A DNA stretch of 64,000 bases from Cyclobacteriaceae bacterium (GCA_022841475.1 JALHRJ010000006.1:62001-126000), one strand, 5' to 3'; shown: positions 44,238 through 53,739, counted from the first letter of the stretch. Numbers and translations are program-made. Notes: generated by a model not told the origin, from the letters alone.

Positions 44238-45734
44238 ATGAGCCCTACGCACCACATATCCAACAAAACACTTACCCTCTGGGAACTTGACCATATTCTG
44301 CATGGGCATTCCAAAATTGCATTGTCCGAAGGTTCGCGTCAGCAAATTATCCGGTGTCGCGATTACCTGGATCAGAAGCTGGCATCTTCAGTAAATCCTA
44401 TTTATGGTATCAACACAGGCTTTGGTTCGCTTTACAACAAAAACATTCCGAAAGATCAACTCGAACAGCTACAGGAAAACCTGGTGAAGTCGCACGCATG
44501 TGGCACTGGCCCCGAAGTTCCGCGCGAAATCGTGTTGTTGATGCTTTATCTGAAAGTGCAATCTCTTTCGTATGGGTATTCGGGTGTTCAGGTAGAAACG
44601 GTAGAGCGTTTGATCGACATGTTTAATCAACGTGTACTTCCCCGTGTTTATGAAATGGGTTCGCTGGGTGCCTCGGGGGATCTTGCACCCCTCGCCCACT
44701 TATCGTTGCCGCTGATTGGGTTGGGAGAAGTTCATCACCTAAATAAAATTTATCCGAGTGCGGAAATCCTGAAACTTCTGGGTTGGGAACGAATTCACTT
44801 TAAAGCAAAAGAAGGACTCGCCTTATTAAACGGCACTCAGTTTATGAGTGCCTACGGAATCTGGTGTTTATTACATGCGCATCGGTTGATGAAACTTACC
44901 AGTTTAATCAGTGCGCTTTCGCTCGATGCATTTGATGGTCGTATTGAACCCTTTGAAGAACCCGTGCATCAGATCAGGCCACATCAGGGACAAATAAAAG
45001 TGGCTGCAGAGATTAAGAAAATTCTGGAGGGCAGCGCCATTATTACACAAACCAAAAAACATGTGCAGGATCCGTATTCGTTTCGGTGCATCCCACAAGT
45101 GCATGGTGCCAGTCATGATGCGATTCACTACGTAACCCAAACTATTCTTACGGAAGTAAATTCAGTAAGCGATAATCCAAACATTTTTGCCGAGACAGAT
45201 AAAATTATTTCTGCCGGGAATTTTCATGGGCAGCCGCTGGCACTGGCGCTGGACTTTTTAGCCATTGCTTTGGCCGAGTTGGGAAGCATCTCCGAACGAA
45301 GAACGTATCAACTAATTTCCGGTTCCCGTGATTTACCGAATTACCTCGTGGCCAATCCGGGCATTAACTCAGGCTTGATGATTCCGCAATACACAGCTGC
45401 TTCGTTGGTGAGCCAGAACAAACAACTTTGCACTCCCGCTTCCGTGGATTCTATTGTTTCGAGCAATGGACAAGAAGATCACGTAAGTATGGGTGCCAAT
45501 GCAGCCACCAAATCGTATCGGGTGGTGAACAATCTCTATTCGATTTTAGCTATTGAGTTAATCACTGCAGCGCAAGCATTACATTTCAGACGTCCGTTAA
45601 AGACATCTCCGGTGCTTGAGAAATTTGTGAATACTTTCCGTGCGGTTGTTCCGTTTATAGAAACAGATCGCGAATTGCATGTAGACATGGTAAATGCAGA
45701 AAAGTTTTTGAAAGAGACTAAATTGGAAGATTGA
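44238..45734 (+). CDS. hutH: Histidine ammonia-lyase
   Basis: This 498-residue enzyme starts at the ATG at 44238 (MSPTHHISNKTLTL). An in-frame start at 44184 would lie on the terminator hairpin. The MIO prosthetic group forms from Ala-Ser-Gly in GSLGASGDLAPLAHLSLP (about 145-147), and the catalytic Tyr lies in YGINTGFGSL (Tyr56). NPNIFAETD-type and SNGQEDHVSMG segments match the aromatic ammonia-lyase family. The reaction is L-histidine to trans-urocanate plus ammonia. No other hut genes are adjacent. It shares a 4-base overlap (TTGA) with the next gene. Phenylalanine or tyrosine ammonia-lyase is possible but less likely. Confidence 0.9.
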   Translation: MSPTHHISNKTLTLWELDHILHGHSKIALSEGSRQQIIRCRDYLDQKLASSVNPIYGINTGFGSLYNKNIPKDQLEQLQENLVKSHACGTGPEVPREIVLLMLYLKVQSLSYGYSGVQVETVERLIDMFNQRVLPRVYEMGSLGASGDLAPLAHLSLPLIGLGEVHHLNKIYPSAEILKLLGWERIHFKAKEGLALLNGTQFMSAYGIWCLLHAHRLMKLTSLISALSLDAFDGRIEPFEEPVHQIRPHQGQIKVAAEIKKILEGSAIITQTKKHVQDPYSFRCIPQVHGASHDAIHYVTQTILTEVNSVSDNPNIFAETDKIISAGNFHGQPLALALDFLAIALAELGSISERRTYQLISGSRDLPNYLVANPGINSGLMIPQYTAASLVSQNKQLCTPASVDSIVSSNGQEDHVSMGANAATKSYRVVNNLYSILAIELITAAQALHFRRPLKTSPVLEKFVNTFRAVVPFIETDRELHVDMVNAEKFLKETKLED

Positions 45735-47632
45735 AAAAACTTACCCTTATATTATCCCTTGTTTTTTTTGCTGGCAATCTCCACGCTCAATACACCAGTC
45801 GGCTGGGTCGGTTTCAGGTTGATGAAATAAAAGGGTGCGCACCTTTTACAGTTACTATTCTCGATACCAATCTTATTACTACGGGAGAATGTACTCCGGG
45901 CAAACCCTGTTTGATGAGTGCCGGCAACGGAACGCCTCAACAGCAAAATCAATTTACCATCACCTATCCCCAAGCTGGAACCTTCACCCTTGCCGTGTTG
46001 TATCAAAGCATTGGTGCCGATGATATTGTGATCACCGTGGACCCTAACATTGAACCGGAGTTTGAAGTCTATACGTGTGCAGGCTTGCAAACCTCCATCA
46101 AAATCACCGATAAGAATTATGATCAGTATCAGATTGATTTTAATAATGATGGAACTTTGGAAACGATTATTCCCAACAGCAACAATCAAACAGCTACCCA
46201 CAGTTATGGAGTTGCCGGAAATTTTAATATCAGTGTAAAAGGAAGAGATATTAATGCGGCCAACAATTGCGCTGCCAAGATAATTCCCTTTACCTCCTTG
46301 CTCACCTTACCGGCTCCCCAACTCACAGCTCTCACCGCTATTGATGCAACTTCCCTCCGGTTGGATTTTACTCCCCAGCAAAATATTCAATACAAGCTGG
46401 AGATTGCGGTAAATAATTCATCTACATTTCAACAGTTTCAAACTTTATATGGCGTTAACAGTGTAACCATTCCAAACTTAACAACCGACAATACTTTCTA
46501 TTGCTTTCGCTTAAGTTCTTTTGATCCGTGTACAAACACCAATACCTATTCAGCACCTATATGCAGTCATAATTTTGATCTTTCTGTTCAGAATGGATCC
46601 AATAATCTAACCTGGGCCAGTGGCTCACCCGGTGTACTCTCCACAGAAATTGTGCGAAACGGTGCATCCTATGTTATTATACCCGGAGCCCCTTCAACAT
46701 TCAACGATGTGGATGTGATTTGCAAAACCAATTATTGTTATCAGGTCGTCAATAATTATGCTGGCGGAATCAAAAGCTTTTCGCTTGAGAAATGTGGCGA
46801 AGCGTTTACTACCGTCAATCCTTCCGCTATTGACAATACCTCTTCGCGGGTTGGCGCGAATGGCGTTGAACTGCTGTGGGCGCAAAATCCTTTATTTACG
46901 GTTGATGAGTATGCTATACTGCGTGGCCAGGGAAATACCTTTGGTCTTCTCGGTAAAACAACAGCAACTACTTTTAGCGATATCACCTACACGACCGAAG
47001 GAAATTTTTGTTACCGCATTAATTATGGCGACCTGTGTGGCAATGCTAGTCAACCCGGAGATTTGATTTGTCCCATCCGCTTAGCGTTCACCATAGATAA
47101 TGAAAATGTAATCACATTGCGTTGGAATTCCCTAAAAGGCTGGCGCAATGGAGTAAGCAATTATCGGATCGAAAAATTCGATAAAAGTGGTGGCTTGATG
47201 CAGGTGATTAACGTAGGTACCGATACAACATGGGTTGACGATCAACATGATGCTGTCAATCAGGTAGTTCAATACCAGATCATCGCGCTAGCCAATGAAG
47301 CTGGGCTTGTTAACTCTCTTTCCAATCGGGTAGTGGTAACAAAAGAAGTAAATCTATTCTACCCAACTGCGTTCACTCCGGATGGCGTAGGCCCCCCGGA
47401 GAATGAGACCTTTACCGTGTTAGGTCAGTATATTGTAAAACTCGAATTGAAAGTTTTTGATCGCTGGGGCTCGATGGTTTTTATTACTGAGAACAACGAA
47501 CCTTGGAACGGCACGAACAATGGCCGCGCTTTGATTGAGGGGACCTATGTGTGGACAGCACGCATCAATGACCTTGCCGGACGGGATTTTACTCGCGAAG
47601 GCACAGTGGTTATTCTGAAGAAAAAAAACTAG
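45731..47632 (+). CDS. T9SS cargo protein with PKD, fibronectin-like and gliding-motility C-terminal domains
   Basis: This 633-residue protein has a TTG start overlapping the hutH stop, followed at once by a signal peptide (KKLTLILSLVFFAGNLHAQ). Two PKD-like domains (about 30-190; LDTN, HSYGVAGNFNISVKG) are followed by several fibronectin type III-like units (about 195-540). The type B sorting domain at the end reads FYPTAFTPDG..., LKVFDRWGSMVF, EGTYVWTARINDLAGRDFTREGTV. It is exported by T9SS to the cell surface. The function is unknown; the domain make-up resembles gliding-associated surface proteins. It is translationally coupled to hutH by position, though a functional link is not apparent. 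Confidence 0.85.
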   Translation: MKKLTLILSLVFFAGNLHAQYTSRLGRFQVDEIKGCAPFTVTILDTNLITTGECTPGKPCLMSAGNGTPQQQNQFTITYPQAGTFTLAVLYQSIGADDIVITVDPNIEPEFEVYTCAGLQTSIKITDKNYDQYQIDFNNDGTLETIIPNSNNQTATHSYGVAGNFNISVKGRDINAANNCAAKIIPFTSLLTLPAPQLTALTAIDATSLRLDFTPQQNIQYKLEIAVNNSSTFQQFQTLYGVNSVTIPNLTTDNTFYCFRLSSFDPCTNTNTYSAPICSHNFDLSVQNGSNNLTWASGSPGVLSTEIVRNGASYVIIPGAPSTFNDVDVICKTNYCYQVVNNYAGGIKSFSLEKCGEAFTTVNPSAIDNTSSRVGANGVELLWAQNPLFTVDEYAILRGQGNTFGLLGKTTATTFSDITYTTEGNFCYRINYGDLCGNASQPGDLICPIRLAFTIDNENVITLRWNSLKGWRNGVSNYRIEKFDKSGGLMQVINVGTDTTWVDDQHDAVNQVVQYQIIALANEAGLVNSLSNRVVVTKEVNLFYPTAFTPDGVGPPENETFTVLGQYIVKLELKVFDRWGSMVFITENNEPWNGTNNGRALIEGTYVWTARINDLAGRDFTREGTVVILKKKN

Positions 47633-47653
47633 CTGGTTCTTTTGGTTAATCTT

Positions 47654-47661
47654 TACCTTTG
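47654..47661 (+). promoter_or_regulatory. Candidate -7 promoter element for ybaB
   Basis: TACCTTTG matches TAnnTTTG and lies 24 bases before the ATG at 47686. Confidence 0.45.
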
Positions 47662-47685
47662 TTAAATTATTAAATCCGCACAGAT

Positions 47686-48021
47686 ATGTTTGATATGATG
47701 AAGATGATGGGCAAAATGAAAGAGGTGCAGGCCAAAATTAAAGAAGCCCAGGATAATTTAGTTCGTGTGAATGCATCAGGCGAATCCGGTGGCGGCATGG
47801 TGAAAGCTATCGTGAATGGAAAAAAGCAAGTGATCTCAATTGATATTGATCCTACGATTCTGCGTGCGGAAGATAAAGTGCTTATTCAGGATCTGGTTGT
47901 TGCCGCTGTCAACAAAGCTTCCGAATCGGTAGAAATACTGGCGAAAGAAGAACTCAAGAAATCGACCGAAGGTTTACTGCCCAACATCCCCGGTATGGAT
48001 TTAAGTAACCTGATGGGATGA
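47686..48021 (+). CDS. YbaB/EbfC nucleoid-associated protein
   Basis: This 111-residue protein has a Met-rich helical N-terminus (MFDMMKMMGKMKEVQAKIKE), the beta region VNASGESGGGMVKAIVNGKKQV and the C-terminal helix and tail GLLPNIPGMDLSNLMG, as in YbaB/EbfC dimers that bind DNA without strong sequence preference. The gene is normally next to recR or dnaX, but here it overlaps a GT2 glycosyltransferase gene by 4 bases (ATGA). Confidence 0.9.
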   Translation: MFDMMKMMGKMKEVQAKIKEAQDNLVRVNASGESGGGMVKAIVNGKKQVISIDIDPTILRAEDKVLIQDLVVAAVNKASESVEILAKEELKKSTEGLLPNIPGMDLSNLMG

Positions 48022-49043
48022 CCGAAGTAGCGGTTGTTATTTTGAATTATAATGGCCGTAATTTTCTGCGGCAGTTTTTGCCATCTGTTGTTGCTTATAG
48101 TACTGAAGCCAAAATTATTGTTGCCGACAATGCATCCACGGATGATTCCCTCGAAATTCTTGAAAGAGATTTTTCTCACGCAGTAGAAATTATAAAACTC
48201 AATGGCAACTACGGTTTCAGCGGAGGATACAACCGGGCCTTAAAATTAATTGAAGCAGAATACTTTGTGCTACTGAACTCCGATGTTGAAGTTACGCCCA
48301 ATTGGATTTCTCCCATCATAAATCTTTTCAAAACAGACCCCATGATTGCAGCCGCACAGCCAAAAATTCTTTCCTATCATCAAAAGGATAGGTTCGAATA
48401 CGCAGGCGCGGCAGGCGGCTATATTGATGCCCTCGGGTATCCGTTTTGTCGGGGAAGGATTTTTAATTCTTTAGAAAAAGATTCTGGACAATATGAAGAC
48501 ACCAGACCTATACTCTGGGCTACCGGTGCGTGTTTATTTATTCGGTCCCATACTTTTCATGAATCTGGTGGATTGGATGAAGACTTCTTTGCTCACATGG
48601 AGGAAATAGATTTGTGTTGGCACCTCAATCGGGCCGGTCACAAGGTTTATTACGTGAGTAACAGTGTAGTGTATCATGTGGGTGCCGGTACACTTTCCAA
48701 ATCAAACCCGCAAAAGACTTTTTTGAATTTTAGGAATGGACTTAGCTTGCTAATCAAGCATACACCTGCAACAACATTGTGGTGGAAACTTCCCTTGCGG
48801 ATTATGCTTGACTGGACGGCAATCGTGAAATTCTTACTGCAGGGAGCCCCACTTGATTCATGGGCTGTTCTTAGAGCGCACAAAGGATTTTTTTCAAGAC
48901 TTCAGTCCGATCTTGAAAAGAGAAGAAAATTAGCGAATAAGAAGTTGGCCTATCTGGTAGGATATCAATATCCAGGATTGCTGGTAGTTGACTTTTATAT
49001 TTTAGGCAAGAAAATATTTAAAAATCTGGGGTGGATTCAATAA
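48018..49043 (+). CDS. Glycosyltransferase family 2 (rhamnosyltransferase-like)
   Basis: This 341-residue protein has the GT2 N-terminus VAVVILNYNGRNFL, the nucleotide site ADNASTDDSLEIL, GNYGFSGGYNRAL, the DxD-type LLNSDVEVTPNW and GGLDEDFFAHMEEIDLCWHLNRAG near the acceptor site. The C-terminal third is amphipathic or membrane-associated. This pattern is that of WbbL/rhamnosyltransferase-type enzymes. It is translationally coupled to ybaB, and its last 7 bases overlap the convergent pspC-like gene. The target glycan is unknown. Confidence 0.88.
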   Translation: MTEVAVVILNYNGRNFLRQFLPSVVAYSTEAKIIVADNASTDDSLEILERDFSHAVEIIKLNGNYGFSGGYNRALKLIEAEYFVLLNSDVEVTPNWISPIINLFKTDPMIAAAQPKILSYHQKDRFEYAGAAGGYIDALGYPFCRGRIFNSLEKDSGQYEDTRPILWATGACLFIRSHTFHESGGLDEDFFAHMEEIDLCWHLNRAGHKVYYVSNSVVYHVGAGTLSKSNPQKTFLNFRNGLSLLIKHTPATTLWWKLPLRIMLDWTAIVKFLLQGAPLDSWAVLRAHKGFFSRLQSDLEKRRKLANKKLAYLVGYQYPGLLVVDFYILGKKIFKNLGWIQ

Positions 49044-49264
49044 TCCCAAATTGTACTTCGTCTTCGCAGGTGCCTGCGCATATTTAACACAAAAGCTAAA
49101 GACAAGTAGATAATTATCGGAGATCCGAAAGTTAAAAAGGAGGCGTATATAAAGAAAAGCCGGATTGATGAGGTTGCAACACCCATTTTTTCTCCAAGAG
49201 AGGTGCAAACCCCAAATGCACGTTTCTCAAAAAAATTTTGAATCCCCCTAATTAAGTCTGTCAT
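49037..49264 (-). CDS. PspC-domain membrane protein
   Basis: This 75-residue protein starts at the ATG at 49264 (MTDLIRGIQNFFEKRAFG). A further in-frame ATG at 49294 would add ten residues. It has the PspC domain core GVCTSLGEKMGVATSSIRLFF, then the membrane helix YASFLTFGSPIIIYLSLAFVL and a basic tail RRHLRRR. Short standalone PspC proteins are frequent in Bacteroidota and are thought to respond to envelope stress. A TATATTTG motif lies about 80 bases upstream. Confidence 0.85.
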   Translation of the reverse strand: MTDLIRGIQNFFEKRAFGVCTSLGEKMGVATSSIRLFFIYASFLTFGSPIIIYLSLAFVLNMRRHLRRRSTIWDY

Positions 49265-49341
49265 AACAATTCCATCATTTTCCCGCCAAATCATCCATTT
49301 ACCTGAGTAAATGTCCCTTTAACGACTTAAAACTCACCTTG

Positions 49342-49349
49342 CAAATATA
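49342..49349 (-). promoter_or_regulatory. Candidate -7 promoter element for the pspC-like gene
   Basis: The minus strand reads TATATTTG (TAnnTTTG), giving a leader of about 70 bases to the ATG at 49264. Confidence 0.4.
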
Positions 49350-49426
49350 AGCGGTCTTGTGCCCAATGTAAACCACAGCCTTGTTATTTTTTTGCCTATA
49401 ATTGCAATAAATAAGGGGTTTAAGGT

Positions 49427-49434
49427 TAACTTTG
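49427..49434 (+). promoter_or_regulatory. Promoter of the OmpA/TPR lipoprotein gene
   Basis: TAACTTTG matches TAnnTTTG. A TTG at 49402-49404 lies 22 bases upstream, fitting the Bacteroidota -33 element. The ATG at 49468 is 33 bases downstream of the motif. Confidence 0.6.
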
Positions 49435-49467
49435 CACCTCGTTATAGAAACCTATTAAATCAAAACC

Positions 49468-51240
49468 ATGAGAAAATTATTTTACGCATTCCTGATCGTT
49501 GGAGCACTCACTTTTACGAGCTGTTCCCTCCCCCAAATGATCAAAGCTGCCAAGGAACAAAAAATGGAAGTGACTCCGAATCCACTTGAGGTTCATAAGG
49601 ACACGGTTAATTTTGACCTTGCTGGCAATTTACCAGTTAAAATGTTGAAAAAAGGAACAGTTTACACACTGAATACTTTCTATAAGTATGGTGAGAGTGA
49701 ACTCGCACTCGATCCAGTGGCTCTCCGCGCTGAGGATTATCCTAACAGCAATACAGAAGAGGTAAAGGTTGCGAAAGCATTCTCATTTCCTTATCAGGAT
49801 GCCTATAAAGTGGGTACCGTTGAAGTACAAGGTGTTGCTTCCAAAGGCACTAAGTCTAAGACTACACCACGCTTGCCATTGGCAACTGGTATCATCACCA
49901 CTTCTAAGTTGGTTCAAAACTCATATTATGCTGCTTTCGCAGAACATGGATACAATAACCAGGAAGAACTTGTTCCTGTAATCATTCCTGATTTCATCTT
50001 CGAAAGAGGCCGCTCAGTATTGCGTACTTCTGAAACAAGAGCTGAAAAAGGAAAGGCTTTGGATGCTTTTATTGCTGCCAAAAACGTTACACGCACAGTA
50101 ACTATTACCGGTACTCACTCCCCCGAAGGTGCAGAACGCATTAACAGCAAACTTTCTGAAGAGCGTGCAGCAGCAATTGAAAAATTCTATCGCGCCCAGA
50201 TGAAAAAATATGATTACAAAGGAGCGGCAGATTCTATCAAGTTTATTTTAAAGCCAGTAGTTGACGATTGGACAGAATTCAAAAACGCATTGGCCGCCTA
50301 CGAAGGAATTACTTCTGATGACAAGTCTCAATACCTGAACATCATTAACAGCGGTGGTTCTTTTGAAGATCAGGAGAAGCAGTTAAAGAAATTGAAAACC
50401 TACAATAAAGTTTTCAGAGATGTATATCCTGGTTTACGTACTGCAAAAACAGAAATTCTGACTATCAAGGACAAGAAGACAGATGCTGAGATTTCTGTAT
50501 TAGCCAAGCAAATTACTTCTGGTCAAACAAAAGCTGATACCCTTAGCTTCGAAGAATTGATGTACGCTGCAACCCTTACTCCTTCAACCGAAGAGAAAGC
50601 TGCCATCTATGAAGCTGCTACCAAAAAAGGAAGCAACTGGAACGCCCATAATAACTTAGGAGCTTCTTACTTAACATTAGCAATGGAAAATCCTTCAAGG
50701 GCTGCTGAATATGCAGATAAAGCTGCTGCACAAGTAGAAATCGCGGCTAAACTTCGTGAAACTCCAGAAGTACATGCAAACTTGGCAACCATAGCTTTGT
50801 GGAAAGGAAATCCTTACAAGGCTTACAGCCATGCAACCAAGGCCTTACGTGGTGCCAGCAATGATGTAACCCGTGGTGTAAATGGCGTTAAAGGTGCTTC
50901 TGAAATTTACATGGCAAATTATAGTGCCGCTGTAAGTTCAACATCTTCTGCTCTTGATACCGATGTAAATCTTTTCAATAAAGGTTTAGCTCAATTGTTG
51001 AATAAGGATTTTAGCAATGCATCTTCATCTTTTGCTGAAGCTTCACGCAAGAACAGCAATTATGCCTTAGCTTATTATGGAGCCGCTGTTGCAGCTGCCC
51101 GTGCAGGCAATGGCGATGCAGTGGTTAGCAACCTGGCCAGCGCTGTTAGAGTTGATTCTTCATTGAAAGAAAAGGCATTAACAGACCTTGAGTTTACCAA
51201 GTTTGCTACGACTGAAGCTTTCCGTAACGCTTTGAAATAA
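49468..51240 (+). CDS. OmpA-like and TPR domain lipoprotein
   Basis: This 590-residue lipoprotein has lipobox FTSC (Cys19). A beta-rich N-terminal part (about 30-165) precedes an OmpA-like domain that begins IPDFIFERGRSVLRTSE and contains TGTHSPEGAERINSKLSEERAAAIEKF (about 170-245). The C-terminal half (about 370-590) holds TPR-like helical pairs such as NAHNNLGASYLTLAMEN and VHANLATIALWKGN. The peptidoglycan-binding Asp of classical OmpA appears replaced by SPEG. It has its own promoter and strong terminator and looks like a well-expressed envelope structural protein. The specific role is unknown. Confidence 0.82.
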   Translation: MRKLFYAFLIVGALTFTSCSLPQMIKAAKEQKMEVTPNPLEVHKDTVNFDLAGNLPVKMLKKGTVYTLNTFYKYGESELALDPVALRAEDYPNSNTEEVKVAKAFSFPYQDAYKVGTVEVQGVASKGTKSKTTPRLPLATGIITTSKLVQNSYYAAFAEHGYNNQEELVPVIIPDFIFERGRSVLRTSETRAEKGKALDAFIAAKNVTRTVTITGTHSPEGAERINSKLSEERAAAIEKFYRAQMKKYDYKGAADSIKFILKPVVDDWTEFKNALAAYEGITSDDKSQYLNIINSGGSFEDQEKQLKKLKTYNKVFRDVYPGLRTAKTEILTIKDKKTDAEISVLAKQITSGQTKADTLSFEELMYAATLTPSTEEKAAIYEAATKKGSNWNAHNNLGASYLTLAMENPSRAAEYADKAAAQVEIAAKLRETPEVHANLATIALWKGNPYKAYSHATKALRGASNDVTRGVNGVKGASEIYMANYSAAVSSTSSALDTDVNLFNKGLAQLLNKDFSNASSSFAEASRKNSNYALAYYGAAVAAARAGNGDAVVSNLASAVRVDSSLKEKALTDLEFTKFATTEAFRNALK

Positions 51241-51262
51241 TCAGATAGATTTCTATACCAAA

Positions 51263-51288
51263 GACCCCGGCCAAAACCGGGGTTTTTT
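51263..51288 (+). terminator. Intrinsic terminator after the OmpA/TPR lipoprotein gene
   Basis: The stem ACCCCGG/CCGGGGT with loop CCAAAA is followed by a run of six T, 23 bases after the stop codon. Confidence 0.88.
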
Positions 51289-51388
51289 GTTGTCCTTTAT
51301 TTCTGATTCGGGGAAAAAATAGCCCTATTCCCTTTAACCTAATGTTCCTGATCCCTATTTTTACGGGCTTTCCAAACTAACGGCAGCT

Positions 51389-52369
51389 ATGAGAGAAATT
51401 CAATTCAGAGAAGCACTCCGCGAAGCGATGAGCGAAGAAATGAGAAGAGACCCGAGTATCTTCCTGATGGGCGAAGAAGTAGCTGAATATAATGGGGCCT
51501 ATAAAGTAAGCCAGGGAATGCTGGATGAGTTTGGCGCCAGCCGGGTAATTGATACTCCAATTTCTGAATTAGGTTTTGCAGGAATTGGTGTTGGGGCCGC
51601 ATCGAATGGCCTCAGACCCATCATTGAATTTATGACATTTAATTTCTCGCTGGTAGCGATCGATCAGATCATCAACTCTGCAGCTAAGATGCTTTCCATG
51701 TCGGGTGGGCAATTTAATGTCCCTATTGTATTTCGTGGCCCTACCGGAAATGCCGGTATGCTTAGCTCACAACACTCACAAAATTTTGAAAACTGGTTTG
51801 CCAATACGCCTGGACTAAAGGTGGTGGTTCCATACACGCCTTACGATGCCAAGGGTCTATTGAAAACAGCTATCCGCGACAATGACCCGGTTATTTTCAT
51901 GGAGTCGGAGTTAATGTATGGTGATAAAGGCGAGGTGCCCACCGAGGAATATCTGATTCCTATCGGTATAGCCGATATAAAGAGAAGTGGTTCTGATGTA
52001 ACGATCGTGTCATTTGGAAAAATTATGAAGGTAGCTTTAGCGGCTGCTCAGGAACTAGAGAAGGAAGGAATCTCAGCTGAAATTATTGATCTACGTTCGG
52101 TTCGCCCGATTGATTATGCAACGGTAGTAGAATCAGTGAAGAAAACAAACCGGTTAGTGATTGTGGAAGAAGCCTGGCCATTGTCTTCCATAGCAACCGA
52201 GATTACCTACCACGTACAAAAACACGCATTCGATTACCTGGATGCACCCATACACAGAATAAATAGCTTAGATGTACCCCTGCCCTACGCACCTACATTG
52301 ATTGATGCGATCTTACCCAATGTGGCAAGAACGGTGAAGGCTGTGAAAGCGGTGATGTACAAAGATTAA
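51389..52369 (+). CDS. pdhB: Pyruvate dehydrogenase E1 component, beta subunit
   Basis: This 326-residue protein is a transketolase-like pyrimidine-binding subunit. It starts REIQFREALREAMSEEM, followed by GEEVAEYNGAYKVSQGM with the conserved thiamine-diphosphate Glu, PISELGFAGIGVGAA, EFMTFNF, and GPTGNAGMLSSQHSQ. The C-terminal domain has ISAEIIDLRSVRPID and VIVEEAWPLSS. It is the beta half of E1, converting pyruvate to acetyl groups for the E2 lipoyl domain. The alpha subunit is not adjacent, an arrangement seen in other Bacteroidota. A branched-chain 2-oxoacid dehydrogenase beta subunit is the main alternative. Confidence 0.88.
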   Translation: MREIQFREALREAMSEEMRRDPSIFLMGEEVAEYNGAYKVSQGMLDEFGASRVIDTPISELGFAGIGVGAASNGLRPIIEFMTFNFSLVAIDQIINSAAKMLSMSGGQFNVPIVFRGPTGNAGMLSSQHSQNFENWFANTPGLKVVVPYTPYDAKGLLKTAIRDNDPVIFMESELMYGDKGEVPTEEYLIPIGIADIKRSGSDVTIVSFGKIMKVALAAAQELEKEGISAEIIDLRSVRPIDYATVVESVKKTNRLVIVEEAWPLSSIATEITYHVQKHAFDYLDAPIHRINSLDVPLPYAPTLIDAILPNVARTVKAVKAVMYKD

Positions 52370-52399
52370 GAATTAAGAATTGAAGATAAAATGAAAGAG

Positions 52400-52425
52400 A
52401 GCCAGACATTATTCTGGCTTTTTTT
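52400..52425 (+). terminator. Intrinsic terminator after pdhB
   Basis: The stem AGCCAGA/TCTGGCT with loop CATTAT is followed by six T. It lies between the convergent pdhB and flavin-reductase genes, ending at the stop of the latter. Confidence 0.85.
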
Positions 52426-53284
52426 ATAGAAGGGTTTTCCATGCCTCTTCCACTTTTCCATCTTTTAAATATTGCTGTGCCAGTCGATGAAGCTCTTCAT
52501 CACTTTTGCTCGATACATCACGCCAGAAATTCTGCGATTGAAATTGTTTGATCGCTTCTTCATTCGGCAACTTCTCAATGTTTCCCAATCGTCCCAAATC
52601 GTTACCCGTCAAAATAGTGCTGTTTCTAATTTTCATCGGAATCTGATCTATCCCTATCCCGACTTTTTCGTTTGGCTTCGGCACAACAAAAACACTTTCA
52701 CTGGAAGCACGGCAATAATAATCCTGCCCCATTCGCGCCACTGCATCCAGTTTGTGGGGGTCGATCTTTCCCTCTGCATCAAGAATCTCCTCTTTAATAT
52801 GCATCAACAATACTTCGCAAATTACCAGATTACCAGCGCCCCCTTCTTTGCCCAACGGAACTACCTCATTTACCTTACACTCAAAAGAAACAGGAGACTC
52901 GGCCACGCGTGGTGGTTTTACTAATTCCGATTTCACTTCTGTGAACCCAGCTTTCACAAACTCATTAGTTCCTTTCGGGAAATCACAACTGGCCAGCGAT
53001 ACTTTTTCAACAATACTATGCGAAACAATATTGATCACCACTTCGGGTACTTCCAACATATTTTGCAGCGTGTGTTTTGTTGAGTTATCACGCACGCGCC
53101 TGGATGGAGAAAAGATTAGTATGGGTGGATTCATACTAAACATATTGAAAAAGCTAAACGGACTCAGGTTCACACTTCCCTGCGCATCGATCGAACTAAC
53201 AAAAGCAATAGGCCGGGGTGCTACAGCGCTTTGCAGATATGTCTGCAGTTTAGGAACCGGCAACTCTGAAGGGCGAATGATCAT
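52424..53284 (-). CDS. Flavin reductase-like (FMN-binding split barrel) protein
   Basis: This 286-residue protein contains the flavin-reductase domain: SAVAPRPIAFVSSIDAQGSVNLSPFSFF (FMN contact region, residues ~19-46), PPILIFSPSRRVRD, KHTLQNMLEVPEVVINIVS, and SFECKVNEVVPLG. The C-terminal ~90 residues are an added helical region. The family includes flavin reductases and FMN-binding proteins of unknown reaction. The gene is last in the operon fumarylacetoacetase, membrane protein, this gene (23-base gap). A role in aromatic amino-acid breakdown is suggested by this context but unproven. Confidence 0.83.
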   Translation of the reverse strand: MIIRPSELPVPKLQTYLQSAVAPRPIAFVSSIDAQGSVNLSPFSFFNMFSMNPPILIFSPSRRVRDNSTKHTLQNMLEVPEVVINIVSHSIVEKVSLASCDFPKGTNEFVKAGFTEVKSELVKPPRVAESPVSFECKVNEVVPLGKEGGAGNLVICEVLLMHIKEEILDAEGKIDPHKLDAVARMGQDYYCRASSESVFVVPKPNEKVGIGIDQIPMKIRNSTILTGNDLGRLGNIEKLPNEEAIKQFQSQNFWRDVSSKSDEELHRLAQQYLKDGKVEEAWKTLL

Positions 53285-53307
53285 GTTAAGTCTTATTTTA
53301 AGATAAC

Positions 53308-53739
53308 TCAGGAAAATCGCGGCTTTGACTTGAAAACCTGAAACAAACCTGAGGCGGTAACAACTATTAAAATAAATGGAAGCAGGTAAGCGCCATATTT
53401 CAGTTTAAGACCTGAATGGCCGTATGACCAACTTTGAAAATCATAGGCGGTTTTCACCCAGATCAGGACAAACAATAGCAGCACAAAAACTAATACTGAT
53501 ACACTTAATTTTTTAGGAAGCCATTCTTTTTTGCTTAGCCACACTACGGATTGGGTAATAATAAATAAAACCCCTACGACTATTGAAACGGTAAGCAAGG
53601 CGCGAGGAAAGGTGCGCAAATAGCTAAACTTGTAGATAACGAAGCCAAGTTTTCCTAACAAATTTGGATTTGAAATCAGGAAAGCATCCATAACAGTTAA
53701 CACGATGATTAGCGCATAAAAAGATATTCGCGACTTCAT
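53308..53739 (-). CDS. Four-helix membrane protein of unknown function
   Basis: This 143-residue protein has hydrophobic segments at about 5-20, 43-65, 78-97 and 116-135. I chose the ATG at 53739 because it overlaps the fumarylacetoacetase stop by 4 bases (ATGA). A start at 53766 would overlap by 31 bases. No motif or family is recognised. It is probably translated from the same message as its neighbours, which does not itself reveal a role. Confidence 0.72.
   Translation of the reverse strand: MKSRISFYALIIVLTVMDAFLISNPNLLGKLGFVIYKFSYLRTFPRALLTVSIVVGVLFIITQSVVWLSKKEWLPKKLSVSVLVFVLLLFVLIWVKTAYDFQSWSYGHSGLKLKYGAYLLPFILIVVTASGLFQVFKSKPRFS

Noticed and set aside
52366-52386. AAGATTAAGAATTAAGAATT direct repeat after pdhB
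   Set aside because: It is a short AT-rich run with no second copy seen, and it adds nothing to the terminator that follows.
52472-53306. Two overlapping plus-strand frames of 150 and 184 residues opposite the flavin-reductase gene
   Set aside because: They are antisense to a well-supported family gene, lack recognisable domains, and their composition (many Ser/Thr/Ile runs) is that of a shadow frame.
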